In this document: one piece after another, positions 27,682 to 36,213 of the stretch
Numbering within the stretch: the stretch's first letter is position 1
How the letters are laid out: each line of letters begins with the position of its first letter
NCBI RefSeq assembly: GCF_030409875.1
Contig: NZ_JAUFQR010000003.1
Span: forward strand, 434,001 to 498,000
Length of the DNA stretch: 64,000 nucleotides
Direction of reading: 5' to 3'
From: Chryseobacterium tructae
Lineage (GTDB): Bacteria; Bacteroidota; Bacteroidia; Flavobacteriales; Weeksellaceae
Position numbers and translations under genes: made by a program
Notes under the pieces: generated by a model
What the model was told of the DNA's origin: nothing
The model's database searches: none
What the model saw: the letters and a program-made list of their open reading frames with translations, nothing else

Positions 27682-28791
27682 ATGATCTCCGAAGAATATT
27701 TATATGCCATCGCTTTGCGCGAAAGCAACCAAATTGGTGACATCAATTTCCATAAACTTGTAAAAACCTTTGGAAGTGCAGAAAATGCATGGAAAAAAGC
27801 AAAAAAAGAATACAAAAAATTAGACGGAATTGGGCAGAAAACTGTTTCGGACATTGGAAATGAAAACCATCTGAAGTTTGCAGAAAAAGAGCTCAAATTC
27901 TGCGAAAAGAACAATATTCGTATCCAATTAAGGCATCTTGAAAAGGTACCATCTCTTCTTAATGAATGTATTGATGCTCCTTCTATTCTTTATCAAAAAG
28001 GAAATATTGACGATTCTCTTCAAATGATAAGCATTGTGGGAACCCGAAACATGACTGCCTATGGGAAACAATTCGTTGGAGACTTTTTTGAAGCCACCCA
28101 ATCTTCAAAATATGTCTCGGTAAGTGGTCTTGCCTTAGGAGTAGACAAGGAAGTTCATGAACAATCTATCCTGAACCAAAAGCCTACTATTGCTGTTCTT
28201 GCCCACGGCTTTGAGTTTTTATATCCTGCAAAGAATAGAAAACTGTCAGAAAAAATTCTGCAGGACGGTGGTATTTTGTTAACAGAATTCAATTCAACGA
28301 GGAAGCCTGATCGTGAAAATTTCATTCAGAGAAACCGAATTGTAGCAGGTCTTTCTCCGGCAACCATCGTTGTGGAAACAGGATTTGGAGGCGGATCCGT
28401 AAGCACCGCAGCTTTCGCCAATGATTATAACAGAGACGTCTTCGCTCTTCCGGGAAAGATCACTGATATTCACAGTCAGGGTTGTAATCAATTGATATTA
28501 CATAACAAAGCAACTGCTATTTCTACTATTAAAGATCTTATCAGTATGCTTGGATTAAACAGTCCTAAAGAAAAAATTGGAGAGCTATTTCCTCACAGCG
28601 AAACAACAATACAATTAACTGATAATCAAGAATTAATTTATCAATTCATAAAAGGTCATCCGCAGATATCATTGGATGATCTGGCACAGGAAATTGCCAT
28701 TTCTTCGTATAAAATCTTACCGATAATTTTAGAATTAGAACTTTTGGGGAAAGTAAAATCATTTTCCGGGAGGCAATTTATAGCAATTTAA
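27682..28791 (+). CDS. dprA: DNA-processing protein DprA
   Basis: A 369-residue DprA/Smf protein that loads RecA on incoming single-stranded DNA during natural transformation. An N-terminal helix-hairpin-helix-like region (about 1-80) precedes the Rossmann-like domain with SIVGTRNMTAYGK, VSGLALGVDKEVHEQSI and RNRIVAGLSPATIVVE. A winged-helix domain closes the protein (about residues 305-369). It lies directly downstream of the rhomboid gene and may be co-transcribed. Confidence 0.95.
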   Translation: MISEEYLYAIALRESNQIGDINFHKLVKTFGSAENAWKKAKKEYKKLDGIGQKTVSDIGNENHLKFAEKELKFCEKNNIRIQLRHLEKVPSLLNECIDAPSILYQKGNIDDSLQMISIVGTRNMTAYGKQFVGDFFEATQSSKYVSVSGLALGVDKEVHEQSILNQKPTIAVLAHGFEFLYPAKNRKLSEKILQDGGILLTEFNSTRKPDRENFIQRNRIVAGLSPATIVVETGFGGGSVSTAAFANDYNRDVFALPGKITDIHSQGCNQLILHNKATAISTIKDLISMLGLNSPKEKIGELFPHSETTIQLTDNQELIYQFIKGHPQISLDDLAQEIAISSYKILPIILELELLGKVKSFSGRQFIAI

Positions 28792-28925
28792 GAATTAACG
28801 ATTTCTTAATACTGCATTATTTCATACATAACATTTCATTTTTAATAAATTTTAATCATAAATTATCAATTTAATAATATTTCAAAACATTATTATTTAA
28901 TTTTTAACAATGTTAAAATATAGTG

Positions 28926-28955
28926 TTGTGAATCTTGAAAAAAAAATTAAATTTG
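28926..28955 (+). promoter_or_regulatory. Promoter of gdhA
   Basis: TTG (28926-28928), a 19-nt spacer and TAAATTTG (28948-28955): an exact flavobacterial consensus, 26 nt upstream of the start codon. Confidence 0.8.
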
Positions 28956-28981
28956 TTGACAATAATATTCAACCTTAATAT

Positions 28982-30340
28982 ATGGAACAATATAATATTG
29001 ACCAGAAAATCCAAGAGTTTATTGCAAAAATTGAAGCAAAAAATCCTAACGAACCGGAATTCTTACAGGCTGTAAAAGAAGTTGCCGTAACTGTAATTCC
29101 ATTCATTGCTACGAGAAAAGAATATACCGGAATGAAGCTGCTTGAAAGAATGGCTGAAGCTGAAAGAATTATTATTTTCAGAGTTCCATGGGTTGACGAT
29201 AAGGGAGAAATTCAAGTTAACAGAGGTTTCAGAATCCAAATGAACTCTGCTATTGGACCATACAAAGGAGGAATCCGTTTCCACCCTACTGTAAACTTAT
29301 CAGTTCTTAAGTTCTTAGCTTTCGAACAAGTGTTTAAAAACTCTTTAACTACTCTACCAATGGGTGGTGGTAAAGGAGGTTCAGATTTCGATCCGCAAGG
29401 AAAATCTGATATGGAAGTAATGCGTTTCTGCCAGGCTTTCATGACAGAATTATGCAAGCACATCGGTCCTGAAACAGACGTACCTGCAGGAGATATTGGT
29501 GTAGGAGCTAGAGAAATTGGTTACTTATTCGGACAATACAAGAAAATCAGAAACGAGTTTACCGGAGTACTTACAGGAAAAGGTCTTGCTTATGGAGGTT
29601 CATTAATCCGTCCTGAAGCTACAGGATACGGAGTGGTATACTTCGCAGAGCAAATGCTTAAAACGATCGGACAAAATTTCCAAGGAAAAACAGTAACCGT
29701 ATCAGGTTTCGGAAACGTAGCTTGGGGAGTTATCAAAAAAGCAACTGAGCTTGGAGCAAAAGTGGTAACACTTTCTGGCCCAGACGGATATATCTATGAT
29801 AAAGATGGTATCAGCGGAGAAAAGATTGATTATTTATTAGAGCTTAGAGCTTCTGGAAACAACAGAGCTGAAGACTATGCTAAAAAATATCCATCTGCTG
29901 AATTCCACGCTGGAAAACGTCCTTGGGAAGTGAAGTGTGATGTAGCATTCCCGTCTGCAACTCAAAACGAACTAGATTTAGATGATGCTAGAAAATTAGT
30001 TGAAAACGGATGTCTTTGTGTAACTGAAGCAGCTAACATGCCTTCTACACTAGATGCAATCAACTATTTCTTAGACAATAAAGTATTATTCTCTCCTGGT
30101 AAAGCTTCCAATGCTGGAGGTGTTGCTACATCAGGATTAGAAATGACTCAGAACTCTATCCGTCTTAACTGGACTTCTGAAGAAGTTGATGCAAGATTAA
30201 AGGAAATCATGATCGGTATCCACAAAGCTTGTAGAGACTACGGAAAAGACGAAGACGGTTATGTAAACTACGTAAAAGGTGCCAATATTGCCGGCTTTGT
30301 AAAAGTAGCAGAAGCAATGTTAGCTCAAGGAGTTGTGTAA
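28982..30340 (+). CDS. gdhA: NADP-type glutamate dehydrogenase
   Basis: A 452-residue hexameric-type GDH that interconverts 2-oxoglutarate plus ammonia with glutamate. The substrate pocket blocks are PYKGGIRFHP, PMGGGKGGSDFDPQGKSD (catalytic Lys) and PAGDIGVGAREIG. The Rossmann motif GFGNVAWGV binds the cofactor. The length and residues fit the small anabolic NADP-dependent class; coenzyme preference is inferred. The gene is monocistronic with a strong promoter and a terminator. Confidence 0.95.
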   Translation: MEQYNIDQKIQEFIAKIEAKNPNEPEFLQAVKEVAVTVIPFIATRKEYTGMKLLERMAEAERIIIFRVPWVDDKGEIQVNRGFRIQMNSAIGPYKGGIRFHPTVNLSVLKFLAFEQVFKNSLTTLPMGGGKGGSDFDPQGKSDMEVMRFCQAFMTELCKHIGPETDVPAGDIGVGAREIGYLFGQYKKIRNEFTGVLTGKGLAYGGSLIRPEATGYGVVYFAEQMLKTIGQNFQGKTVTVSGFGNVAWGVIKKATELGAKVVTLSGPDGYIYDKDGISGEKIDYLLELRASGNNRAEDYAKKYPSAEFHAGKRPWEVKCDVAFPSATQNELDLDDARKLVENGCLCVTEAANMPSTLDAINYFLDNKVLFSPGKASNAGGVATSGLEMTQNSIRLNWTSEEVDARLKEIMIGIHKACRDYGKDEDGYVNYVKGANIAGFVKVAEAMLAQGVV

Positions 30341-30351
30341 CGAAAAATAAT

Positions 30352-30381
30352 AAAGGTTGGGAGAAACTCCCGACCTTTTTT
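30352..30381 (+). terminator. Terminator of gdhA
   Basis: AAAGGTTGGGAG (30352-30363) pairs with CTCCCGACCTTT (30367-30378) with one G-T pair, followed by T residues. Confidence 0.88.
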
Positions 30382-30431
30382 GATACAGCCTGTTCCCGGG
30401 ATAATGGGAAAAAAGTAAAAAGTGAAAGGAG

Positions 30432-30460
30432 AAAGCGTTGCTATATGCAGCGCTTTTTTT
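30432..30460 (+). terminator. Second hairpin with T-run before the DUF1801 gene
   Basis: AAAGCGTTGC (30432-30441) pairs with GCAGCGCTTT (30447-30456), followed by a T run. It ends 12 nt before the next start codon, so it could attenuate that gene or back up the gdhA terminator. Confidence 0.65.
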
Positions 30461-30471
30461 ATTTTTATAGG

Positions 30472-30837
30472 ATGAACTCCTCCAAAAATATTGATGAATA
30501 TATTCTCCTGTTTCCTGTAGAGGCTCAGGAAAAACTTATTGAGCTAAGAGTATTCATTACCTCTCAAGTTCCCCATCTTGAAGAATATATTGGCTACCAG
30601 ATGCCCGCTTTCAGGTATAAAGGAAAACCTCTTATCTATTTTGCCGGATACAAAAAGCATATTGGATTTTACCCGGGAGCCGAGGGTATTAAAAATTTTG
30701 AAAAAGATTTTGAAAAAAGAAATTATAAGTTCTCTAAAGGCGCCGTACAGTTTCCGCTCGATGAAGAGAATCCTTTAGATCTTGTCGATAAAATTTTAGC
30801 GTTCAAAATGAAAGAAATTGAACAAAAAAAATCCTGA
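30472..30837 (+). CDS. DUF1801 / YdhG-like protein
   Basis: A 121-residue protein. I choose the ATG at 30472 (MNSSKNIDEYI...) since the upstream in-frame ATG at 30445 lies inside a terminator hairpin. Conserved blocks are YIGYQMPAFRYKGKPLIYFAGYK and HIGFYPG...F (the first given in pieces: YQMPAFRYKG, IYFAGYKKHIGFYP). These belong to the DUF1801/YdhG family related to frataxin-like iron chaperones. The C-terminal KGAVQFPLDE block is also typical. Function in this organism is not established. Confidence 0.85.
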   Translation: MNSSKNIDEYILLFPVEAQEKLIELRVFITSQVPHLEEYIGYQMPAFRYKGKPLIYFAGYKKHIGFYPGAEGIKNFEKDFEKRNYKFSKGAVQFPLDEENPLDLVDKILAFKMKEIEQKKS

Positions 30838-30855
30838 AATACAAGATTTCAGGAT
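30823..30855 (-). terminator. Terminator of the Thr/Ala-rich protein gene
   Basis: ATCCTGAAAT (30831-30840), loop ACAAG, ATTTCAGGAT (30846-30855). The A run at 30823-30830 is the T run when read on the minus strand. Confidence 0.8.
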
Positions 30856-30881
30856 TCCGACTAGTGTTTACTAAAGTACTA

Positions 30882-31193
30882 TCACTTTTTCTTTTTAGAC
30901 TTTTTTTCTTCTTTGGTTGCTTCTGCAGGCTTAGTAGCTTCCATAGTGGATCCTGTAGTTGCAGTGGCTTCTGCCGCCGGAGTCGCTGTTGATGCTTCCG
31001 TTGCAGTTGTATTTTGGCTTTTTGTGGTGGTAGAATTCCAATCCGTCTTCGCTTCTGATGTCTGTGGTTGAGTTTGATGAGTTGTTGTTGGGTTATTAGT
31101 CGTGCTTTCTACTGGCTTCTGAGTCTGTGTCTGAGCCGACACTGCGATTACTCCGACTAATGTAAACGCTGCTGTTAAAAATAACTTTTTCAT
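30882..31193 (-). CDS. Small secreted Thr/Ala-rich low-complexity protein
   Basis: A 103-residue protein with a clear signal peptide (MKKLFLTAAFTLVGVIAVSAQ). The rest is low complexity: Thr, Gln, Asn and Ala repeats ending in a Lys-rich tail (KEEKKSKKKK). No domain is recognised. Similar short, disordered exported proteins occur in Chryseobacterium genomes. It has its own terminator. Confidence 0.65.
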   Translation of the reverse strand: MKKLFLTAAFTLVGVIAVSAQTQTQKPVESTTNNPTTTHQTQPQTSEAKTDWNSTTTKSQNTTATEASTATPAAEATATTGSTMEATKPAEATKEEKKSKKKK

Positions 31194-31393
31194 AATGTAA
31201 TATTTAAATGATTGTTTAAACTAAACGGGATGTCATTTATAAAAATTATGCGCAAGTATCTTATTTAACGGACTTTATTATTTTTTAAGAAGAATTTACA
31301 AAAAAATAAATCGGATGAATTTTTCAAGAGAATCGAAACTGGATCATGGAGGTTTTTCCTGGTTGAAAGGACTTTTCTTAGCGTTTTCCTTCC

Positions 31394-31430
31394 TAATCCT
31401 TGTCAAGGTTTTGAACCTTGACAAGGATTA
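31394..31430. repeat. Interspersed palindromic repeat (AATCCTTGTCAAGG type)
   Basis: A perfect 17-bp inverted repeat: TAATCCTTGTCAAGGTT (31394-31410), loop TTG, AACCTTGACAAGGATTA (31414-31430). It lies 17 nt past the 3' end of the Cys-cluster gene and has no T run. Its central GGTTTT...AACC design resembles the repeat at 17724-17758 though the arms differ. Confidence 0.7.
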
Positions 31431-31446
31431 CTCTTCTGTTTCAAGA

Positions 31447-31935
31447 TTACTTCCCTATATTCTTCATCATTTTTTCAACAAACTCAAAAGCGGCCGGACA
31501 AATAATCGTGTTCTTCAGCATCAAGTTATTGATTTGATAGATTTTTTTACGGTCTGTATGTGGATATTCTCTACAAGCTTTCGGTCTTACTTCGTAGATA
31601 GAACAAGTATTATCATCATTAAGGAAAAAACAGGGAAGATTTTGCAATACTTTATCATTGTCTTCATCTACTCTTAGAAATTTAGCTTCAAAATCAGCAG
31701 ACTTCATGCGAAGATGTTTGGAAATACGCTCAATATCTTTTTCCGTATACAGTGGCCCGGTGGTTTTACAGCAATTGGCACATTGTAAACAGTCTATTTT
31801 TTCAAAAACTTCATCGTGGGTTTCCTGTACTACATAATCTAGGTTTTTGGGCGGCTTTTTCTTCAATCCGTCCAAAAACTTCTTATGTTCTTTCTGCTTT
31901 TGTAAAGCCTGTTTTTTATAAAAATCTAAATTCAT
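31447..31935 (-). CDS. YkgJ family cysteine-cluster protein
   Basis: A 162-residue protein with the metal-binding Cys pattern of the YkgJ/CxxCxxCC family: CLQCANCC (about residues 50-57), then a CSIYEVRPKACREYPH block. The family is thought to bind zinc or iron; its function is unclear. Its start codon immediately follows the stop codon of the KirBac channel gene, so the two are coupled. Confidence 0.85.
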   Translation of the reverse strand: MNLDFYKKQALQKQKEHKKFLDGLKKKPPKNLDYVVQETHDEVFEKIDCLQCANCCKTTGPLYTEKDIERISKHLRMKSADFEAKFLRVDEDNDKVLQNLPCFFLNDDNTCSIYEVRPKACREYPHTDRKKIYQINNLMLKNTIICPAAFEFVEKMMKNIGK

Positions 31936-32906
31936 TTATTCTTTATTTCCCGCCTGAACCGGAAGATCTGTTTTTTGATATTCATTGATCTTGTCCAAAT
32001 CTAAAATGGTAGCAAGGTTATTTTTATCAGGATAATACATAGGGACAAATTTTGCTCCGTATACAATTTCTCCTGTTACAAAAGAAGATCTCTGAACTAC
32101 CGTATTGGAAAACACTTCATCAAATGCCCGCACCTGAACAATAATTTCAATATCTGTACTTTTAAAATCAGCCTCAGAAAAACCATAAAACGGAGAGTCT
32201 TCATCTATTTTATGAACAACAGTCCAGTTCAATGCTAATGTATTTATTTTACTTAAATGGGTTTGCAATCTGTAGAAGTTACTTTTAGCAACATCATTTT
32301 CAACCACTTCTATTGCTGTAGATACAATGACATCAGCATCTGTAAGGGCATTATTTTTATAGGGAGCTAATCTGAACATTAAAGCTGTAGCATCTTCAAA
32401 AGGAGCAATCACGGCAATATCGGAAAACCTTAAATAAGCCCTCGGCCTTGAAAACCTTCCATAGAAAAGCCCTGTTGCAATGGCAAAGGTAAGCAATCCC
32501 AGAAAAGCTTCAAAAGTAGCTACCAGACTGGCTAAAAATCCAACAGGAGCAATTCTTCCATATCCTACTGTTGTAAAGGTCTGCGAACTGAAAAAGAAAA
32601 CATCAATAAATTCATTCAAAGGGTCACTTTTATCAATTCCCGTAAGGTGTTCTACTCCTATCAGGTAATAGATCATTGCAAATACAAGATTGATGAGGAT
32701 ATAAGCCACTACCAGGTATGAAATAAACCGAAATGAAGATAGATTCAGCATCGTGTGATACCAACTCAGGCTGTTGAAACATTCACTCCTGTTCTTTTCA
32801 CATTTGGGAGGCCATCCTTATTGATAAACCTTCCTGAGGCATTGCTTCCAAAACCACTATTTTCAGTGTTTTTCTGGCGGATCTTTTTTCTGAACCCTCT
32901 TGTCAT
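31936..32906 (-). pseudogene. KirBac-type inward-rectifier potassium channel (one-base frameshift near N-terminus)
   Basis: The intact frame from 32751 has the outer helix, the K+ selectivity filter TTVGYGR, the inner helix and the cytoplasmic Kir-type immunoglobulin-like domain (RFSDIAVIAPFEDATALMFR). It lacks the N-terminal slide-helix region. That region is encoded just upstream in another frame: from ATG at 32906 it reads MTRGFRKKIR... and then ...GRFINKDGLPNVKRTGVNVSTA. It joins to LSWYHTMLNL if one C is added to the CC (GG on the plus strand) at 32769-32770. The repaired protein has about 323 residues, the usual KirBac length. A short plus-strand frame over 32755-32994 is a shadow of this region. 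Confidence 0.85.
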
Positions 32907-33037
32907 CTTATATCATTTGTTTCTGAATAATTTACTCCATGATCATTCACCTACTTCTATTTCCGGGTACAAAGATAAAATATTGTTTTCATGAATTTTA
33001 TCAATCGAATCATTACTTATTCAATTTGATTTTACAG

Positions 33038-33045
33038 TACATTTG
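33038..33045 (+). promoter_or_regulatory. -7 box of the truncated hemoglobin gene
   Basis: TACATTTG matches TAnnTTTG and lies 5 nt upstream of the chosen ATG at 33050, implying a nearly leaderless mRNA. No TTG at the usual spacing. Confidence 0.35.
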
Positions 33046-33049
33046 GAAT

Positions 33050-33430
33050 ATGAAAAAGCTTGAATCAAGAGAGGATATTGAACACCTGGTCAATTCATTC
33101 TATACCAAAGTAATAAAGGATGAAACCATTGGTTTCTTCTTTAATGATGTTGCCAAAGTAGATTGGGATAAGCATCTTCCCAAAATGTATTCTTTTTGGG
33201 AATCTATTCTTTTTGGGCAAATGACTTATAAAGGAAATCCAATGGGAGTACACTTTCCGATCAATGAAATACAGGCTATGGAACAAAAACACTTCGACAG
33301 ATGGCTGGAACTATGGAGAACGACCATTGAGGAAAATTTTGTAGGTGAAAACGCTGATATGGCGATCTATAAATCCGAAAATATTGCCAAGTTGATGGCC
33401 TTTAAAATGGAATTAGCGAGAAGACTGTAA
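33050..33430 (+). CDS. Group III truncated hemoglobin
   Basis: A 126-residue 2-on-2 globin. I choose the ATG at 33050 (MKKLESREDIEHLV) because the upstream extension has no globin sequence and overlaps a promoter-like box. Group III features are FYTKVIKDETIGFFF, HLPKMYSFWESILFG and HFPINEIQAMEQKHFDRW, with the proximal His in the last block. Such globins bind O2 or NO and may take part in detoxification; the substrate cannot be read from sequence. It is divergent from the channel gene. Confidence 0.88.
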   Translation: MKKLESREDIEHLVNSFYTKVIKDETIGFFFNDVAKVDWDKHLPKMYSFWESILFGQMTYKGNPMGVHFPINEIQAMEQKHFDRWLELWRTTIEENFVGENADMAIYKSENIAKLMAFKMELARRL

Positions 33431-33472
33431 TGCGTTGCAAATTTTCACGATACGAGTTTCGGGATATCTCTT

Positions 33473-34542
33473 TTAAGGGACAATGACCGTAAAAATATAT
33501 GCAGCTAGATTCACCAATAGTACCGTTCCGTATAATATATTTGTTTTTCCACGGCTTAATGAAAGCATTACGATAAAGACAGAAAGGGAAAGGAGGATAA
33601 TATCTTTTTTATCTAATCCCAAGACCAATGGAATATCATATGTAATACATACTGCGGAAACAGCAGGAATTGTTAATCCAATACTCGCTAATGCAGATCC
33701 TAATGCCAGATTTAAACTAGATTGTATCTGATTACTTCTTGCAGCTCTGATTGCTGCCACACCTTCCGGAAGAAGAACTACGGCTGCAATAATTACCCCT
33801 ACAAGTGATTTGGAGCCCCAGCACTTTGTACCATTCCTTCAATCGTATTCGAAAGTCCTTTTGCCATTAATACGACAATTACAAGACAAACAATCAGGAA
33901 GCCGAAGCTTATCAAGGTTTTTGTTAAAGTAGGAATATAATGTTCTTCAGGATGTTCATCAGGAACTATAAAGTAACTTCTGTGTCTCACTGTCTGTACC
34001 ATTAGGAAAACTCCATAAATTACAAGACATGCAATGGAAATAAATATAAGTTGTGCTTCATTATAGAAAGGCCCATTGACACTTGATGTAAAGTTAGGAA
34101 GAACCAGCGTAAGAATAAGAATTGAAACCGTACTTACCAGGTAAGTAGTTGCTGAAGTTCTTGCAAAGAATTGTTCATGATATTTCACACCACCTACCAA
34201 AATACAGATTCCTAAAATCCCATTCAGGATCAACATTACGGCAGCGAAAACGGTATCTCTGGCCAGCGTGATCGCCTGATCTCCGCCGGCAACCATCAGT
34301 GAGATGATCAGCGCAACTTCAATGATCGTTATACAAAGAGCCAAAATAATGGTACCAAAAGGTTCTCCTACTTTATGAGCCACCATTTCAGCATGGTGTA
34401 CTGCCGATAAAACACTCCCAATGAGTAAAATACCGGCAATAATATCATAAGTAACGCCGCCTCCCATCAGTCCGGAAAAGTAATAACCTACCGCAAGGAC
34501 AGGAAAAATATAGGTGTAGTGTAAAAGTTCTTTAGGTTTCAT
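33473..34542 (-). pseudogene. Ca2+/H+ antiporter, ChaA-like (one-base frameshift)
   Basis: The first frame (34542 to 33799) encodes the N-terminal cation-exchange repeat with GEPFGTIILALCITIIEVAL, and stops after ...SAGAPNHL. A second frame (to 33473) carries the C-terminal repeat. Adding one A to the run at 33809-33811 (minus-strand AAA) gives ...SAGAPKSLVGVIIAAVVLLP and then EGVAAIRAARSNQIQSSLNL, the second conserved repeat with its acidic residue. The repaired protein is about 356 residues, the normal size for CaCA family ChaA-type exchangers with eleven or so helices. Broken as given, it would lack half of the transport core. Confidence 0.87.
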
Positions 34543-34608
34543 ATCGTGACTACAAAATACAAAAAATCTATAACATTTTCAATATTAAAAGAAAATATTA
34601 ATGTTATT

Positions 34609-34947
34609 TTAATGAGGCCAGAAGTTAAAGTCCTGATAATCTGTAAACATATGAAACAGAAGTCCAATTCCTATAATTCTGGTATTTCCTTTAAAAAATA
34701 ACATCAAAAAATACACCGCAATGGCATAATAGGAATGTAAAAAATGGAAACCGATACTTTCTCTTGAAGGATCGAAAATAGGATTGGCAAAAAGATGATC
34801 CAGATCTACCAGCATTGTTGCCAATAATATAAGATATACCCGCTTCCAATCTTTAGGATAAAAGACCAGCGCTATAAACACGGGAAAAACAAAATGCAAA
34901 AAATAATGGGTGCAGGTTTTAAGCAAAGCAATTTCTGATGGAGCCAT
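34609..34947 (-). CDS. Small membrane protein, DUF6122-like
   Basis: A 112-residue hydrophobic protein with about four membrane helices and conserved His and Asp residues: THYFLHFVFPVF, LLATMLVDLDHLFANPIFDP, GFHFLHSYYAI and LLFHMFTDYQDFNFW. The pattern matches the DUF6122 family of Bacteroidota and recalls membrane metal-dependent hydrolases (LexA-regulated YdjM type). It starts 28 bases after the preceding operon gene and may be co-transcribed. Confidence 0.75.
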   Translation of the reverse strand: MAPSEIALLKTCTHYFLHFVFPVFIALVFYPKDWKRVYLILLATMLVDLDHLFANPIFDPSRESIGFHFLHSYYAIAVYFLMLFFKGNTRIIGIGLLFHMFTDYQDFNFWPH

Positions 34948-34974
34948 TAATGGATATTTTTTCAGGTTCTATAA

Positions 34975-36213
34975 TTACCACCGTAAAATTAAGGGTAAAT
35001 CTCCTTTCTTCGCTTTTATTTTCACCCAATAATTCTGCGACTGATTTCCATATAACACGTACTCAACTTCAGAAATAATTCGTTTCTCTGTATTACTCAA
35101 TGTTTTTAAAGATGAATACAACAAAGCATTATTTCGGATCAAGATGTAATTTGCGTTTAATGACGGCGATAATACTACTGTTTTTCTTGTAGATTTTATG
35201 ACAACTCCATGATTATTCTGACTGATTGTATTGGGTTGAAAAGGAATTGCGGTGAATTGGTTTTCATCATTGATCCATTTTTGAGATTGGAAATACTTCC
35301 ATGTTCTTCCAGGATCTATACTTTGAATATCTATAGTATAAGTAGGCTGAGTAATCTTTTGAAAGGTCTTTTGTTCAATTTCATTAAAGTTATCATCATA
35401 CCCATAGCTGATAATAGTATCGTTGATTTGTTCTAGATCAGCAATACCTTTTAAGGAAGTAATTCTTGAGGAATCAACCAAGCTCTTATTGAAAAGTCGG
35501 GTAAAATTTATAATATTTTCTTTGTCTAATTCTGCTTGAAAAAAGTGATTTCCTTTTTGAAGCTTTGAAGCAATTGAATTAAAAACTTCCGGGTTTGAAT
35601 TATTTTTTATTTCAATTTCATCGTGGTTCAGTTCAATAGCAAAGCTTTGAATTTTTTGCCCTGAAATGAATGAAATACTTCCCAATGAATTCTGAATCAA
35701 CTGATCTGCATCTCTAACAGAGTTTTCAGATTGCAGGAAAAACTCCTGATTAATCATTTCCAAAGCATGATCAGAAGTTCCTACAATACAATGATTCCCT
35801 TTTATCATAAGGAAAAACTGCCCCTTTCGAAAATGATTATTTCCCTGATCTGTAAACTTTTGTTTTTTTAAAAAAGAAATGAATTTTTGAGCATCTTTAA
35901 GCTCTAAAACGCTATACCACTCAGAAAACTTAGTGTCTTTAATGTGGAAAACCTGCAAAAAGTCCGGAATCCTGATTCCTGCATTTTTCGGAGAGCTTAC
36001 GTGATCTCCTTTTGTCTTACTTCCTGCCCACTTTGAAGGATGAATAGCTAAGTTAAAAAGGTATTGTCCCGTCAATTTTTTACTATCGATTAGAACCACT
36101 GCATCTGCACGCTTAGAAATGTATCTAAGGTTCTTATCTTTATGAAAAATCACAAAATATATTGCAACAGCGAGCAATAAAAGTAACGGGATAATAATCT
36201 TCTTTTTTTTCAT
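34975..36213 (-). CDS. Membrane-anchored envelope protein of unknown function
   Basis: A 412-residue protein with one N-terminal membrane helix (residues 4-24) and a large extracytoplasmic part. No family is recognised. The region RADAVVLIDSKKLTGQYLFN resembles the N-terminal block of the neighbouring 675-aa protein (PSDAVFYMEVNGKELNNKIN), so the two may share a domain. Its start immediately follows the stop of that gene (zero spacing). It is third in a probable operon of three unknown envelope genes. Confidence 0.7.
   Translation of the reverse strand: MKKKKIIIPLLLLLAVAIYFVIFHKDKNLRYISKRADAVVLIDSKKLTGQYLFNLAIHPSKWAGSKTKGDHVSSPKNAGIRIPDFLQVFHIKDTKFSEWYSVLELKDAQKFISFLKKQKFTDQGNNHFRKGQFFLMIKGNHCIVGTSDHALEMINQEFFLQSENSVRDADQLIQNSLGSISFISGQKIQSFAIELNHDEIEIKNNSNPEVFNSIASKLQKGNHFFQAELDKENIINFTRLFNKSLVDSSRITSLKGIADLEQINDTIISYGYDDNFNEIEQKTFQKITQPTYTIDIQSIDPGRTWKYFQSQKWINDENQFTAIPFQPNTISQNNHGVVIKSTRKTVVLSPSLNANYILIRNNALLYSSLKTLSNTEKRIISEVEYVLYGNQSQNYWVKIKAKKGDLPLILRW

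Noticed and set aside
31315..31677. 120-aa plus-strand ORF spanning a palindromic repeat
   Set aside because: It overlaps the 3' half of the YkgJ-type gene on the opposite strand and has no recognisable features; it is a shadow frame.
32755..32994. 79-aa plus-strand ORF
   Set aside because: It is the shadow of the frameshifted N-terminus of the KirBac channel on the other strand.
33473..33760. Independent small membrane protein gene
   Set aside because: It is the C-terminal repeat of the frameshifted Ca2+/H+ antiporter.
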